From Enterobacter vonholyi (GTDB lineage: Bacteria; Pseudomonadota; Gammaproteobacteria; Enterobacterales; Enterobacteriaceae), in NCBI RefSeq assembly GCF_008364555.1, contig NZ_VTUC01000038.1:1-64000 (forward strand): a stretch of 64,000 bases of DNA, read 5' to 3'. The first letter of the stretch is position 1, and the number at the start of each line of letters is the position of its first letter. This document shows, one piece after another, positions 31,854 through 45,070 of the stretch. The notes beneath the pieces were generated by a model. The model was not told the origin of the DNA. It did no database searches and worked only from the letters and a program-made list of their open reading frames with translations. The translations under genes were made by a program, and so were the position numbers.

Positions 31854-31878
31854 AAAAAAGGGGCCGGTAATGGGCCCC
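31854..31878 (-). terminator. Intercistronic terminator/attenuator between rpsB and tsf
   Basis: Minus strand: stem GGGGCC / GGCCCC with a 7-nt loop, followed by six T. Because tsf follows and is needed in quantity, this is probably a partial terminator setting the S2:EF-Ts ratio. Partial function is inferred from known rpsB-tsf transcripts. Confidence 0.85.
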
Positions 31879-31914
31879 TATTCATACACGGTACTAATAA
31901 GGGGTAAAACCTTA

Positions 31915-32802
<888 letters not shown>

Positions 32803-32803
32803 C

Positions 32804-32840
32804 GGCGCGCTTTATACCACAAAACACGACCAGAAACCAA
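32804..32840 (-). promoter_or_regulatory. rpsB promoter
   Basis: Minus strand: -35 TTGGTT (32840-32835), an 18-bp spacer, -10 TATAAA (32816-32811), then a GC-rich discriminator (GCGCGCCGG). That discriminator is typical of stringently controlled ribosomal-protein promoters. Confidence 0.75.
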
Positions 32841-32961
32841 CAGTTGTTGGCGGAGTGTGCTGTTAATGATTCTCAATTTGGCACGGAGCGTGCCTGACTG
32901 ATACCATTGACGACACTTAGACTAGTATTGTCGAAAAAATCGACACCGATGGACAGATTAC
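32841..32961 (+). other. Upstream region of map, divergent from rpsB
   Basis: This 121-bp piece completes the 321-bp gap between rpsB and map. It carries a small perfect hairpin GGCACG/CGTGCC at 32880-32894 and a TTGACG sequence, but I cannot assign a convincing -10 for map. The Shine-Dalgarno for map is weak (GGACAG). Nothing else is seen here. Confidence 0.4.
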
Positions 32962-33756
32962 ATGGCTATCTCTATTAAGACACCTGAAGAAATTGAAAAG
33001 ATGCGCGTCGCCGGTCGTCTGGCCGCGGAAGTGCTGGAAATGATCGAGCCGTTCGTGAAGCCGGGCGTCAGCACCGGTGAACTGGACCGTATCTGTAACG
33101 ACTATATCGTGAACGAGCAGCACGCGGTTTCCGCCTGCCTCGGCTACCACGGTTTCCCGAAATCCGTCTGCATCTCTATTAATGAAGTGGTGTGTCACGG
33201 TATTCCGGACGATGAGAAACTGCTGAAAGACGGCGACATCGTTAACATCGACGTGACCGTCATTAAAGACGAGTACCACGGTGACACCTCAAAAATGTTC
33301 ATCGTTGGCAAGCCGACTATTCTTGGCGAGCGTCTGTGCAAAGTGACGCAAGAGAGCCTCTATCTGGCGCTGAAAATGGTTAAACCGGGTATTCGCCTGC
33401 GTACCATCGGTGCGGCAATCCAGAAGTTTGTGGAAGCAGAAGGTTTCTCCGTGGTGCGCGAGTACTGCGGTCACGGCATTGGTCGCGTCTTCCATGAAGA
33501 GCCGCAGGTTCTGCACTATGATGCAGACGACGGCGGCGTGGTGCTGCAAAAAGGCATGACCTTTACCATTGAGCCGATGGTCAACGCGGGTGATTACCGC
33601 ATCCGTACCATGAAAGACGGCTGGACGGTGAAAACCAAAGACAGAAGCTTGTCTGCACAGTACGAGCATACTATTGTGGTAACAGACAACGGCTGCGAAA
33701 TTATGACGTTGCGCAAGGATGACACCATCCCGGCGATACTGACGCACGACGAATGA
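32962..33756 (+). CDS. map: Methionine aminopeptidase, type I
   Basis: Removes the initiator methionine from nascent proteins with small second residues. The 264 residues have the pita-bread fold with His79 and dinuclear metal ligands Asp97, Asp108, and the His, Glu and Glu in HGIGRVFHEEP, FTIEPM and QYEHTIVV. It is divergent from rpsB and is followed by a strong terminator and glnD. Confidence 0.98.
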   Translation: MAISIKTPEEIEKMRVAGRLAAEVLEMIEPFVKPGVSTGELDRICNDYIVNEQHAVSACLGYHGFPKSVCISINEVVCHGIPDDEKLLKDGDIVNIDVTVIKDEYHGDTSKMFIVGKPTILGERLCKVTQESLYLALKMVKPGIRLRTIGAAIQKFVEAEGFSVVREYCGHGIGRVFHEEPQVLHYDADDGGVVLQKGMTFTIEPMVNAGDYRIRTMKDGWTVKTKDRSLSAQYEHTIVVTDNGCEIMTLRKDDTIPAILTHDE

Positions 33757-33757
33757 T

Positions 33758-36495
<2,738 letters not shown>

Positions 36496-36527
36496 TATGT
36501 TTTTTAGTGAAATGGAAAGAGTAAACA

Positions 36528-37352
36528 ATGCAGCAGTTACAGAACGTTATTGAGTCCGCTTTTGAGCGTCGCGCCGAGATTACCCCGGCAAATGTGGATA
36601 CCGTGACCCGTGAAGCGGTAAACCAGGTGATTTCCCTTCTGGATTCCGGCGCGCTGCGCGTGGCAGAAAAAATCGACGGTCAGTGGGTCACTCATCAATG
36701 GCTGAAGAAAGCCGTGCTGCTCTCTTTCCGCATCAACGATAACCAGGTTATCGACGGAGCAGAAAGCCGCTACTTCGATAAAGTGCCAATGAAATTCGCT
36801 GACTACGACGAAGCGCGTTTCAAGAAAGAAGGTTTCCGCGTGGTACCGCCTGCGGCTGTGCGTCAGGGCGCCTTCATCGCACGCAATACCGTGCTGATGC
36901 CATCCTACGTGAACATCGGTGCCTACGTTGACGAAGGCACGATGGTTGACACCTGGGCGACCGTCGGTTCCTGCGCGCAGATCGGTAAAAACGTTCACCT
37001 GTCCGGCGGCGTGGGCATCGGTGGTGTTCTGGAGCCACTGCAGGCTAACCCGACCATCATCGAAGACAACTGCTTCATCGGCGCGCGCTCTGAAGTGGTA
37101 GAAGGCGTGATCGTTGAAGAAGGCTCCGTGATCTCCATGGGCGTTTACATCGGTCAGAGCACCCGTATTTATGACCGTGAAACCGGCGAAGTTCACTACG
37201 GTCGCGTTCCGGCGGGCTCCGTAGTGGTTTCCGGTAACCTGCCGTCAAAAGATGGCAAATACAGCCTCTACTGTGCGGTTATCGTGAAGAAAGTGGATGC
37301 GAAAACGCGCGGTAAAGTGGGCATCAATGAATTGCTGCGCACCATCGATTAA
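36528..37352 (+). CDS. dapD: Tetrahydrodipicolinate N-succinyltransferase
   Basis: Lysine and diaminopimelate pathway enzyme: succinylates tetrahydrodipicolinate. The 274 residues match E. coli. They have an N-terminal helical domain and a left-handed beta-helix of hexapeptide repeats (about 105-230) including [22 protein letters not shown]. It lies 32 nt downstream of glnD and ends at a strong terminator. Its product feeds both lysine, degraded by LdcC here, and peptidoglycan, made by MrcB here. Confidence 0.98.
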   Translation: MQQLQNVIESAFERRAEITPANVDTVTREAVNQVISLLDSGALRVAEKIDGQWVTHQWLKKAVLLSFRINDNQVIDGAESRYFDKVPMKFADYDEARFKKEGFRVVPPAAVRQGAFIARNTVLMPSYVNIGAYVDEGTMVDTWATVGSCAQIGKNVHLSGGVGIGGVLEPLQANPTIIEDNCFIGARSEVVEGVIVEEGSVISMGVYIGQSTRIYDRETGEVHYGRVPAGSVVVSGNLPSKDGKYSLYCAVIVKKVDAKTRGKVGINELLRTID

Positions 37353-37363
37353 TCGGGTATAAC

Positions 37364-37391
37364 AAAAAGCGGGGGCAACCCCGCTTTTTTT
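37364..37391 (+). terminator. Terminator after dapD
   Basis: Stem AAAAGCGGGG / CCCCGCTTTT with loop GCAA and a further T run, about 12 bp past the dapD stop. Confidence 0.95.
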
Positions 37392-37463
37392 ATATCTTAG
37401 GGTGGCGAAAATAGATTTTTTCGTTAATTATTCAAAGGTTATGTTGAGATCAAGGGTACCGCT

Positions 37464-37850
37464 ATGTACGATAATCTGAAAAGTCTGGGCATTACCAATC
37501 CTGATGAAATTGATCGTTACAGCCTCCGCCAGGAAGCCAACAACGATATTTTGAAAATCTATTTTCACAAGGACAAAGGAGAGTTTTTCGCCAAAAGCGT
37601 GAAGTTTAAATACCCACGCCAGCGTAAAACCGTTGTTGCTGACGGCGTAGGTCAGGGATACAAAGAAGTACAGGAAATCAGCCCTAACCTGCGCTATGTG
37701 ATCGATGAACTCGATCAGATCTGCCAGCGCGACCGTACCGAAGTCGATCTCAAGCGTAAGATCCTTGACGATCTGCGTCACCTTGAAAGCGTTGTAACTA
37801 ACAAGATCAGCGAGATTGAAGCGGATCTTGAGAAATTAACCCGGAAATAA
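37464..37850 (+). CDS. yaeH: DUF3461 family protein YaeH
   Basis: A 128-residue protein nearly identical to enterobacterial YaeH (UPF0325). It starts [20 protein letters not shown] and ends in a charged helical region ([19 protein letters not shown]). No signal peptide or membrane segment is visible, so it is probably cytoplasmic. No function is established. It has its own terminator upstream (dapD) and downstream, so it is likely monocistronic. It converges with cdaR. Confidence 0.93.
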   Translation: MYDNLKSLGITNPDEIDRYSLRQEANNDILKIYFHKDKGEFFAKSVKFKYPRQRKTVVADGVGQGYKEVQEISPNLRYVIDELDQICQRDRTEVDLKRKILDDLRHLESVVTNKISEIEADLEKLTRK

Positions 37851-37852
37851 AA

Positions 37853-37882
37853 GCAAAACGGCAATCCTTGATTGCCGTTTTT
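37853..37882. terminator. Bidirectional terminator yaeH/cdaR, part of composite element A
   Basis: Stem AAAACGGCAATC / GATTGCCGTTTT with a CTT loop, T-rich on both sides. It is immediately followed by repeat copy A. Nearly the same stem recurs at 44559 and 47988. Confidence 0.93.
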
Positions 37883-37892
37883 AGTGTTTGCG

Positions 37893-37938
37893 CCCTCTCC
37901 CCGTGGGAGAGGGATGGGGTGAGGCCACCAGACCGCAC
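37893..37938 (+). repeat. Dispersed palindromic repeat, copy A
   Basis: Perfect 9-bp palindrome CCCTCTCCC / GGGAGAGGG with a 3-nt loop, then a conserved arm GGGGTGAGG...CCAG.CCGCAC. It sits between convergent yaeH and cdaR, 5 bp before the cdaR stop. The same arm is found in copies B, C and D. Confidence 0.8.
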
Positions 37939-37942
37939 TCAG

Positions 37943-39100
37943 TCATCTCTGCTCGTCCAGCTGCAGCGCCACATACAGCAGCAGCCTGTCGTCGAAATTC
38001 CCCAGGTCCAGCCCCGTCAGCTCCGAAATCCGGTTTAACCGATACTCCAGGGTATTGCGGTGAATAAACAGCGCCTTCGAGGTCGCCAGCGGCTGCACGT
38101 TATGGCGGAACCACGCCTGCAGCGTCCGGCGCAGCAGGCCATTGTTGTCCATGGCTTTCAGACGCGCTAATGGCCGCGCCAGCTCATTGGCCTGCCAGCC
38201 CCCGCGCAGGCTGTCGAGCAGCACCGGCAGCATCAGATCCTGATAGAAATAACTGCGGCTCTCCGGCATCCGCTGCTTGCCCACCATCATGGTGGTTCGC
38301 GCGGTACGCCAGGAGCGGGCAATACTGCCCGGCCCGGTAAAGTAGTTGCCCAGCGCAACGCGAAAACGCAGCTGACCATTCTCCTTCATACGGGAGATCA
38401 GCAGCTCCACGCGACGACGATGATCGTCCGCATCCCAGCGGCCAAACGCATTGAGCGCCGGTTTGAGCACCACCATTTCCGTCAGAGAAACGATCGCCAC
38501 CAGGTTATCGCGTTCCGGCGTTGCCAGCGCATTTTGCAGCTGCTGCAGCTCGGCCATCGCGCTATCTACGCCCAGCTGGCCGCTATCGACCTCAATGACC
38601 GCCACCACGCGCGGCTGGTTCAGATCGATCCCCAGACGCTGGGCCCATTCACTCAGTGCAGGCGTATGCTCTTCCGCCTGAATAAGGTTCATCACCAGCT
38701 CTTCGCGCAGGCGGCTGTCCTGAGCGAGCAGGTGCATCAGGCGCGACTGCTCGAGCATCATCTCCGCCGTCATGCAGACCAGCTCACCGTATTTTCGCAG
38801 CGACTCGGGCTCGCCGGTGAGGCCGATGACCCCCACAATCTCACCTTCAAGGCGCAGCGGTAAATTGATGCCCTGACGGACGCCGTGCAGGTGTTTCGCT
38901 ACCGCATCGTCGATATCCACTACCCGCCCCTGAGAAAGCACGAGCAGCGCACCTTCGTGCAATTCCCCAATACGCTCGCGATCGCCGCTGCCGATAATGC
39001 GCCCGCGAGCATCCATCACGTTGATATTGGTATCGATGATGCGCATGGTGCGCGCCACGATATCCTGCGCCATTTTGGTATCAAGATGCCAGCCAGCCAT
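37943..39100 (-). CDS. cdaR: Sugar-diacid utilisation regulator CdaR
   Basis: Transcriptional activator of glucarate, galactarate and glycerate genes. The 385 residues have an N-terminal diacid-recognition domain, a GGDEF-like middle, and a C-terminal PucR-type helix-turn-helix (ALFIHRNTLEYRLNRIS). I start at MAGWHLDTKMAQ, which has GGGAGGG 5 nt upstream; a 23-residue longer frame was rejected. Target garD/gudD genes are not in this window. Confidence 0.96.
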   Translation of the reverse strand: MAGWHLDTKMAQDIVARTMRIIDTNINVMDARGRIIGSGDRERIGELHEGALLVLSQGRVVDIDDAVAKHLHGVRQGINLPLRLEGEIVGVIGLTGEPESLRKYGELVCMTAEMMLEQSRLMHLLAQDSRLREELVMNLIQAEEHTPALSEWAQRLGIDLNQPRVVAVIEVDSGQLGVDSAMAELQQLQNALATPERDNLVAIVSLTEMVVLKPALNAFGRWDADDHRRRVELLISRMKENGQLRFRVALGNYFTGPGSIARSWRTARTTMMVGKQRMPESRSYFYQDLMLPVLLDSLRGGWQANELARPLARLKAMDNNGLLRRTLQAWFRHNVQPLATSKALFIHRNTLEYRLNRISELTGLDLGNFDDRLLLYVALQLDEQR

Positions 39101-39210
39101 AGAACCCTCCCGTGAGCAGAGCTCAAGCATAGGGAAGTTCAGCGACGGCTGCATTGTGCGAATGCACAAAGAGAGAGGGAGAAGTATGGAGTTGTGGTTA
39201 CAGTCACAGA

Positions 39211-39239
39211 AACGAGAAAGCCCCTGCGAACAGGGGCTT
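39211..39239 (-). terminator. Terminator after degP
   Basis: Minus strand: stem AAGCCCCTG / CAGGGGCTT with a TTCG tetraloop, then TCTCGTT. The T run is short. Confidence 0.85.
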
Positions 39240-39246
39240 CAGAGGA

Positions 39247-40683
39247 TTACTGCATCAGCAGATAAAGAGAGGTATCGCCACGCTGGATATTCAGCGCCAG
39301 CACGGAAGGCTTGCTGTCGAGAATTTTGCGCAGTTCAGCGATGTTTTTAACCGGCTGCTGGTTAGCGCCCATGATCACATCGCCTTTTTTCAGGCCGATA
39401 CGGGCTGCCGGTGAATTCGCTTTCACGTTATTCACCACCACGCCTTTGTCTGCGCCTTTATTGCTCATCTCGGCACCTTCAATCCCGCTGAAGATGGTGC
39501 TGGAATCCACCTGATTCTGGCTGCTCTGCTGCAGCTCCAGGCTCACGTTAACCGGCTTACCGTCGCGCAGCAGGCCGAGGGTGATTTTACTGCCAACCGG
39601 CATGGAGCCCACTTCGGCACGCAGGGCGGCAAAGCTGCTGATCGGTTTACCGTTCAGGGAGGTGATCACATCCCCCGCTTTAATGCCCGCTTTCGCCGCA
39701 GAGGAATTCGGCATCACCTGGCTGACGAATGCCCCGCGCTGGGCGTCAACTTTCATCGCCTTCGCCAGCTCGGAGTTCAGCTCAGTCCCGAGGATACCCA
39801 GCTCACCGCGTTTCACCTGGCCATACTGCACCATCTGCGCGGTCAGGTTTTTCACCATGTTACTTGGGATAGCAAAGCCGATCCCGATGTTGCCGCCGTC
39901 CGGTGCCAGGATCGCGGTGTTGATACCGATCAGCTCACCGTTCAGGTTCACCAGCGCACCGCCGGAGTTACCGCGGTTGATCGCTGCATCCGTCTGGATG
40001 AAGTTTTCGTAGTTTTCCGCATTAAGGCCGCTACGGCCCAGTGCAGAGACGATACCGGATGTCACGGTTTCACCCAGACCAAACGGGTTACCGATCGCCA
40101 CGGTGTAGTCACCCACGCGCAGCGCGTCGGAGTCGGCAATTTTAATCGCCGTCAGGTTTTTCGGATCCTGGATCTGGATCAGCGCGATGTCGGAGCGCGG
40201 GTCTTTACCCACCACTTTGGCGTCGAACTTGCGGCCATCGCTCAGCTGAACCTTAATGCTGTTAGCGTTATCGACAACGTGGTTGTTGGTAACGACGTAG
40301 CCTTTCGCCGCATCAATAATTACCCCCGAGCCAAGCGCCATGAACTTCTGCTGCTGGCCGCCGCCCTGGCTGTCATCCCCGGCACCTCCGCCCTGACAGA
40401 ATGGAGAGCTCTGGAATGGCGAACCGTCCTGGCAGAACGGCGAGTTGTCGCCGAAGAACTGCTGGAAGTTACGCGGCATACGCGGCGTATTGACGGTCGT
40501 ACTGCCCTCAACGTTAATACTCACCACCGATGGCATCACTTTTTCGAGCATCGGTGCCAGGCTTGGCATCTGCTGCGCGGTTGCTGCCGACGACGCGGTC
40601 TCGGCTGCAGTAGCAGTCAGAGGAGACAGCGCTAAACCTAAACTCAGAGCCAGTGCACTCATTGCTAATGTGGTTTTTTTCAT
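39247..40683 (-). CDS. degP: Periplasmic serine protease/chaperone DegP
   Basis: HtrA protease that degrades or protects misfolded envelope proteins. The 478 residues have a signal peptide of about 26, the trypsin-like domain with His135, Asp165 and Ser240 (GNSGGAL), two cysteines in the LA loop (84, 96), and two PDZ domains. I start at MKKTTLAMSALA; an upstream start adds three residues. A consensus sigma-E promoter lies 39-73 bp upstream. RseP, which helps release sigma-E, is encoded in the same window. Confidence 0.98.
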   Translation of the reverse strand: MKKTTLAMSALALSLGLALSPLTATAAETASSAATAQQMPSLAPMLEKVMPSVVSINVEGSTTVNTPRMPRNFQQFFGDNSPFCQDGSPFQSSPFCQGGGAGDDSQGGGQQQKFMALGSGVIIDAAKGYVVTNNHVVDNANSIKVQLSDGRKFDAKVVGKDPRSDIALIQIQDPKNLTAIKIADSDALRVGDYTVAIGNPFGLGETVTSGIVSALGRSGLNAENYENFIQTDAAINRGNSGGALVNLNGELIGINTAILAPDGGNIGIGFAIPSNMVKNLTAQMVQYGQVKRGELGILGTELNSELAKAMKVDAQRGAFVSQVMPNSSAAKAGIKAGDVITSLNGKPISSFAALRAEVGSMPVGSKITLGLLRDGKPVNVSLELQQSSQNQVDSSTIFSGIEGAEMSNKGADKGVVVNNVKANSPAARIGLKKGDVIMGANQQPVKNIAELRKILDSKPSVLALNIQRGDTSLYLLMQ

Positions 40684-40721
40684 GTTTCTCAATCTCGATT
40701 TACAGGTAACGCAAAATTGCT

Positions 40722-40756
40722 GTGTAACTCAGATTCGTTTTATACCGCTTAGTTCC
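40722..40756 (-). promoter_or_regulatory. Sigma-E promoter of degP
   Basis: Minus strand: -35 GGAACTA (40756-40750), 16 bp after the GAACTA core, then -10 TCTGA (40733-40729). This fits the sigma-E consensus (GGAACTT, 15-16 bp, TCTGA) and matches the known degP promoter in position. Confidence 0.88.
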
Positions 40757-40814
40757 GGCGATAAGTTTATGGAAAAGGTAAAAATTTATTGGCCGTCTTT
40801 ACAAAACTCCGGGA

Positions 40815-42329
40815 TTATTCCACCGCCATCAGCTTGCGGTATTCATCCCAGGCATACAAATCCGTCATGCCGCTGATATAGTCCTGGATAAGACGGCAGC
40901 GATAATAATATTCCATCACTGGCCATTCGGGAGAGTTGCGTTCCACCTTGCCAATCGCTTCGACATACGCCAGACGATGCCGGGTAGAGAGTTTTTGATA
41001 AAGCCGCGATTCGATGGGTATTCTGCGCACGCGCTCGTGTTCCACCAGCTCGCTGAATTCGTCGACAGAAAGCTGGAGCAATGGGGAATAAATTTCCAGT
41101 AACCCACTGATTACCCGATAGCCCTGCAGCTCTAGCTGCTCGACATCCGGATGGCTGAATACATGCCGCATCGCCACATGTTTATAAAGCTCAAGGAGCT
41201 GGCTGAAACTGCTGTCATCTTCCAGCAGCGCGTGGTTGAATTCCCCGCTGAAAATGAGCGGCAAATTATCAATAAAGCGCGACGCCGCGTATGGCACCAG
41301 TTTATTTAATGTATTGACCCGCAAATACATAAAGAACTGGTCTTCCGTACTGCGGCTTAATGTATTTGACCGCGATTTTTCCCAGGCATTTTCGACAACC
41401 TGCGCAAACAGCGAGCCTTTTTCGTGAGTACCCCAGGCCGCATAAAGATGCTGATAAAGCTCCTCGACGCTGAAAATTCTTTTCTCAACGGCATCTTCCA
41501 GATCGGCCACGCAATAGGAGATATCATCGGCGGCTTCCATAATCCAGGTCAATGGAAAACGACCGTTTGGCGTCAATGAAAGTTCTTTACGCAGTCGCTC
41601 AATATAGGCCTCTTCGGAAAGGTAATAGCCCGGTTTTTTCATTAAATAACTGTGGGACGCGGGGGGATCCCCCATCCACCACGCGGGGCGCGTATATTTT
41701 AGAATGCAGCCGACCTGTGCCCAGGTCAGGTTCATGCGCATCAGGGAGTGGACCAGACGGATCCCCTGCGCGTTGCCCTCAAAATGACAGAGATCCTGAC
41801 GTACCTTGCGGCGCAGATCGTTCAGCCCCTCTTCGCCTTCACGCAGGCGTAAATCGCGTACGATGCAGCGATCGTCGCTCAGCGGCTGGCTCACCGCATC
41901 CGAAGGGTAAAGCCGTTGTTTAAACCAGTCATTGATAGCCGCCTCACCAAAGTGACCGAAAGGCGGGTTGCCGATGTCATGCATCAGGCAGGCCATCTCA
42001 ACGATGCTCTCAAAAGGCCCCGTCAGCTCGTCCAGACCATAGGTTTCCAGTAAACGCTGCTCTTTAAGACGGCTCAAAACCTCCTTGGCAATGTAGCGCC
42101 CGACCTGCTGCACCTCCATGGAGTGGGTTAAACGCGTGCGCACCGCGGCGTTACGTTCCAGCGGAAAGACCTGGGTCTTTTGCTGTAGACGGCGGATGGC
42201 AGGCGAGTTAACGATCCGCCCGCGATCGCTTTCAAAGATACGCAGGATCTCATGTTCGCTCTTGTCGCCCTGCGGCGAACGGAAACGTCGGTGCCAGTTA
42301 ATTTTGGTGCGAAAATCGATTGGTGACAT
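40815..42329 (-). CDS. dgt: Deoxyguanosinetriphosphate triphosphohydrolase
   Basis: Hydrolyses dGTP to deoxyguanosine and triphosphate, helping control dNTP pools. The 504 residues have the HD-domain metal motif ([16 protein letters not shown]) with an upstream His in TRLTHSMEV, and a later Asp in EAADDISYC. The start has GGGGGAG upstream. It is divergent from mtnN and sits upstream of degP, as in E. coli. Confidence 0.97.
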   Translation of the reverse strand: MSPIDFRTKINWHRRFRSPQGDKSEHEILRIFESDRGRIVNSPAIRRLQQKTQVFPLERNAAVRTRLTHSMEVQQVGRYIAKEVLSRLKEQRLLETYGLDELTGPFESIVEMACLMHDIGNPPFGHFGEAAINDWFKQRLYPSDAVSQPLSDDRCIVRDLRLREGEEGLNDLRRKVRQDLCHFEGNAQGIRLVHSLMRMNLTWAQVGCILKYTRPAWWMGDPPASHSYLMKKPGYYLSEEAYIERLRKELSLTPNGRFPLTWIMEAADDISYCVADLEDAVEKRIFSVEELYQHLYAAWGTHEKGSLFAQVVENAWEKSRSNTLSRSTEDQFFMYLRVNTLNKLVPYAASRFIDNLPLIFSGEFNHALLEDDSSFSQLLELYKHVAMRHVFSHPDVEQLELQGYRVISGLLEIYSPLLQLSVDEFSELVEHERVRRIPIESRLYQKLSTRHRLAYVEAIGKVERNSPEWPVMEYYYRCRLIQDYISGMTDLYAWDEYRKLMAVE

Positions 42330-42411
42330 GTGCTCCCCCGCGTGAGAATGCGTTTCCCCTTAACCGCATGATAGACTATGCATCTTAACAAGGCACATCG
42401 CGAGTAAATCT

Positions 42412-43110
42412 ATGAAAATCGGCATTATTGGTGCAATGGAAGAAGAAGTTACGCTCCTGCGTGACAAAATTGAGAACCGTCAGACCCTCTCTCTGGGTGG
42501 TTGTGAGATCTATACCGGTCAGCTAAACGGTGTTGACGTGGCTCTGCTGAAATCAGGCATCGGTAAAGTCGCTGCGGCGCTGGGTGCCACCCTGCTGCTT
42601 GAGCGCTGCAAGCCGGACGTAATCATTAATACCGGCTCTGCGGGCGGCCTGGCGCCGACGCTGAAGGTGGGTGATATCGTTGTTTCCGACGAAGCGCGCT
42701 ATCACGATGCGGACGTCACCGCGTTCGGTTACGAGTACGGCCAGCTTCCTGGCTGCCCGGCAGGATTTAAGGCTGACGACAAACTGATTGCGGCGGCAGA
42801 GACCTGCATTACAGAGCTCAACCTCAACGCGGTACGCGGTCTGATTGTCAGCGGTGATGCGTTCATCAATGGTTCCGTGGGTCTGGCGAAAATCCGTCAT
42901 AACTTCCCTCAGGCGGTAGCCGTTGAGATGGAAGCGACCGCGATTGCTCACGTTTGCCATAACTTCAGCGTACCGTTTGTGGTGGTTCGCGCCATCTCTG
43001 ACGTGGCAGACCAGCAGTCCCACATCAGCTTCGACGAGTTCCTGACCGTTGCGGCAAAACAGTCCACCGTGATGGTGGAACGCCTGGTGCAGAATCTGGC
43101 ACGTGGCTAA
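42412..43110 (+). CDS. mtnN: 5'-methylthioadenosine/S-adenosylhomocysteine nucleosidase
   Basis: Cleaves adenine from MTA, SAH and 5'-deoxyadenosine, by-products of polyamine synthesis, methylation, quorum-signal synthesis and radical-SAM reactions. The 232 residues have Glu12, Glu174 ([11 protein letters not shown]) and Asp197 (AISDVAD) at the active site and a nucleoside-phosphorylase fold. It is first in mtnN-btuF-yadS. Its stop overlaps the btuF start by 8 nt. Confidence 0.98.
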   Translation: MKIGIIGAMEEEVTLLRDKIENRQTLSLGGCEIYTGQLNGVDVALLKSGIGKVAAALGATLLLERCKPDVIINTGSAGGLAPTLKVGDIVVSDEARYHDADVTAFGYEYGQLPGCPAGFKADDKLIAAAETCITELNLNAVRGLIVSGDAFINGSVGLAKIRHNFPQAVAVEMEATAIAHVCHNFSVPFVVVRAISDVADQQSHISFDEFLTVAAKQSTVMVERLVQNLARG

Positions 43111-43903
43111 ACATACCCTCAGGGCGCTTGCCGCCCTGCTTCTTTTCGCACCGCTGTGGCTCTATGCGCTACCGCGCGTAATTACCCTCTCTCCCGCGAA
43201 TACGGAACTGGCATTTGCCGCCGGGATCACCCCCGTTGGCGTGAGCAGCTTTTCGGATTACCCACCGCAGGCCGCGGGTATTGAACAAGTAGCAACCTGG
43301 CAGGGGATGAACCTTGAGCGCATCGTGGCGCTTAAACCGGATCTCGTGCTGGCCTGGCGTGGCGGCAACGCCGAGCGGCAGGTCAACCAGCTCACTTCCC
43401 TTGGCATAAAGGTGATGTGGATAGATGCCGTCAGCATTGAGCAGGTCGCTCAGGCGCTCCGCGCCCTGGCACCCTATAGCCCTACGCCCAAAAAAGCAGA
43501 GGCTGCGGCGAAACAGATGCTGAGCGACTATGCGGCGCTGAAATCCCGATACGATACCCCTGTTAAAAAGCGCATCTTCCTTCAGTTTGGCAGCCAGCCG
43601 CTGTTTACCACCGGGAAAGGGTCGATTCAGAACCAGGTGCTGGAAGTCTGTGGCGGTGAAAACATCTTTGCAGCCAGCCGGGTGCCGTGGCCTCAGGTAA
43701 GCCGTGAGCAGGTTCTGGCGCGCCAGCCACAGGCCATCGTCGTGGTCGGAAATGCGAGCGAAATTCCCAAAATTGAGCAATTCTGGCAAAGACAGCTAAA
43801 AATACCGGTGATCCCCCTCAACAGCGACTGGTTTGAACGCGCCAGCCCGCGTATTATCCTCGCCGCAAAACAGCTCTGTGCCGCACTGGCAGAGAGCCAC
43901 TAA
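43103..43903 (+). CDS. btuF: Vitamin B12-binding periplasmic protein BtuF
   Basis: Delivers cobalamin from the periplasm to the BtuCD transporter. The 266 residues have a signal peptide (about 1-23, ending near YALPRV), and the type III binding-protein fold of two lobes joined by a helix ([29 protein letters not shown]). The start is GTG within the last codons of mtnN. BtuCD is encoded elsewhere. FhuD in this window is a member of the same structural family for hydroxamates. Confidence 0.96.
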   Translation: MAKHTLRALAALLLFAPLWLYALPRVITLSPANTELAFAAGITPVGVSSFSDYPPQAAGIEQVATWQGMNLERIVALKPDLVLAWRGGNAERQVNQLTSLGIKVMWIDAVSIEQVAQALRALAPYSPTPKKAEAAAKQMLSDYAALKSRYDTPVKKRIFLQFGSQPLFTTGKGSIQNQVLEVCGGENIFAASRVPWPQVSREQVLARQPQAIVVVGNASEIPKIEQFWQRQLKIPVIPLNSDWFERASPRIILAAKQLCAALAESH

Positions 43904-43930
43904 CATAAGACCCTTTTCGAGGATTTAACG

Positions 43931-44554
43931 ATGCTCGTTTATTGGCTGGATATTCTTGGCACAGCCGTTTTTGCTATCTCCGGCGTCCTGCTCGCCGGAA
44001 AACTACGCATGGATCCGTTTGGCGTGCTGGTGCTGGGCGTCGTGACCGCCGTCGGCGGCGGGACTATCCGCGATATGGCGCTGGCGAATGGGCCGGTGTT
44101 TTGGGTGAAAGATCCGACCGATCTGGTGGTCGCAATGGTCACCTGCCTGTTAACCATTGTGCTGGTTCGCCAGCCCCGCCGATTACCAAAATGGATATTG
44201 CCGGTACTGGATGCCGTCGGTCTGGCCGTGTTTGTCGGGATTGGCGTCAATAAGGCGTTTAATGCGGGCACCGGTCCGATGGTGGCAATCTGCATGGGCG
44301 TATTAACCGGCGTGGGCGGCGGCATCATTCGCGACATTCTGGCGCGTGAAGTGCCGATGATCCTGCGTACTGAAATTTACGCGACGGCCTGTATTGCGGG
44401 CGGCATTGTCCACGCGACCGCGTACTACACCTTTGCAATTCCGCTGGAAAACGCCGCAATGCTGGGGATGGTCGTGACGCTGGTGATACGTTTAGCGGCG
44501 ATACGCTGGCACCTGAAGCTGCCGACGTTTGCGCTGGATGATAATGCAAGATAA
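43931..44554 (+). CDS. yadS: TRIC-family membrane protein YadS
   Basis: A 207-residue inner-membrane protein with two tandem UPF0126/TRIC repeats, each with glycine-rich GVVTAVGGGTIRD and GVLTGVGGGIIRD motifs at about 36 and 120. It has around six to seven hydrophobic segments. The bacterial TRIC family forms trimeric cation channels related to those of the eukaryotic reticulum; the role of YadS in enterobacteria is not established. It is the third gene of the mtnN-btuF-yadS run, 27 nt after btuF, and converges with erpA. Confidence 0.93.
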   Translation: MLVYWLDILGTAVFAISGVLLAGKLRMDPFGVLVLGVVTAVGGGTIRDMALANGPVFWVKDPTDLVVAMVTCLLTIVLVRQPRRLPKWILPVLDAVGLAVFVGIGVNKAFNAGTGPMVAICMGVLTGVGGGIIRDILAREVPMILRTEIYATACIAGGIVHATAYYTFAIPLENAAMLGMVVTLVIRLAAIRWHLKLPTFALDDNAR

Positions 44555-44588
44555 AAGCAAAACGGTAACCGTCAGGTTACCGTTTTTA
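44555..44588. terminator. Bidirectional terminator yadS/erpA, part of composite element B
   Basis: Stem AAAACGGTAACC / GGTTACCGTTTT with loop GTCA, T-rich on both sides. It differs from the stem of element A in paired positions that preserve pairing. Repeat copy B follows. Confidence 0.92.
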
Positions 44589-44596
44589 GTATTTAT

Positions 44597-44642
44597 CCCC
44601 CTTCCTGTGAGAGAGGGCCGGAGTGAGGGCATCAGCCCGCAC
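44597..44642 (+). repeat. Dispersed palindromic repeat, copy B
   Basis: A degenerate CCCCCTTCC / GAGAGGG palindrome followed by the conserved arm GAGTGAGGGCATCAG.CCGCAC. It lies between convergent yadS and erpA, 4 bp before the erpA stop. Confidence 0.75.
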
Positions 44643-44646
44643 TCTC

Positions 44647-44991
44647 TTAGATGCTGAACGAAGACCCACACCCGCAGGTGCTTGTCGCGTTCGGGTTGGT
44701 CACCACAAAGCGCGAACCTTCCAGACCCTCGGTGTAATCCACCGAACCGCCCACCAGATATTGCAGGCTCATCGGGTCAACCACCAGCGCGACGCCCTGT
44801 TTCTCGATAGTCATATCGCCGTCGTTAACCTGGTCGTCAAAGGTAAAACCATACTGGAAGCCGCTGCAGCCACCACCGGTAATATAAACACGCAGTTTCA
44901 GATCCGGATTGTCTTCGTCGGCAATCAGGGTTTTCACTTTATTGGCTGCTGCTTCGGTAAATTCCAGCGGCACAGCTACGTCATCACTCAT
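44647..44991 (-). CDS. erpA: Iron-sulfur cluster insertion protein ErpA
   Basis: A-type Fe-S carrier that delivers clusters to IspG and other apoproteins; essential for aerobic growth through isoprenoid synthesis. The 114 residues have the three invariant cysteines Cys42 (GGGCSGF), Cys106 and Cys108 (TCGCGSS). I start at [12 protein letters not shown], matching the family; a longer frame from 45030 adds 13 unlikely residues. It links to Dxr and UppS in this window through the same isoprenoid route. Confidence 0.97.
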   Translation of the reverse strand: MSDDVAVPLEFTEAAANKVKTLIADEDNPDLKLRVYITGGGCSGFQYGFTFDDQVNDGDMTIEKQGVALVVDPMSLQYLVGGSVDYTEGLEGSRFVVTNPNATSTCGCGSSFSI

Positions 44992-45070
44992 CTTATGCTC
45001 CCATGAATACTGCTGTTGGGTAAAATTCACCCAATTCTTTTCGTCATTATCTAATACCCTGGTAATTCAT

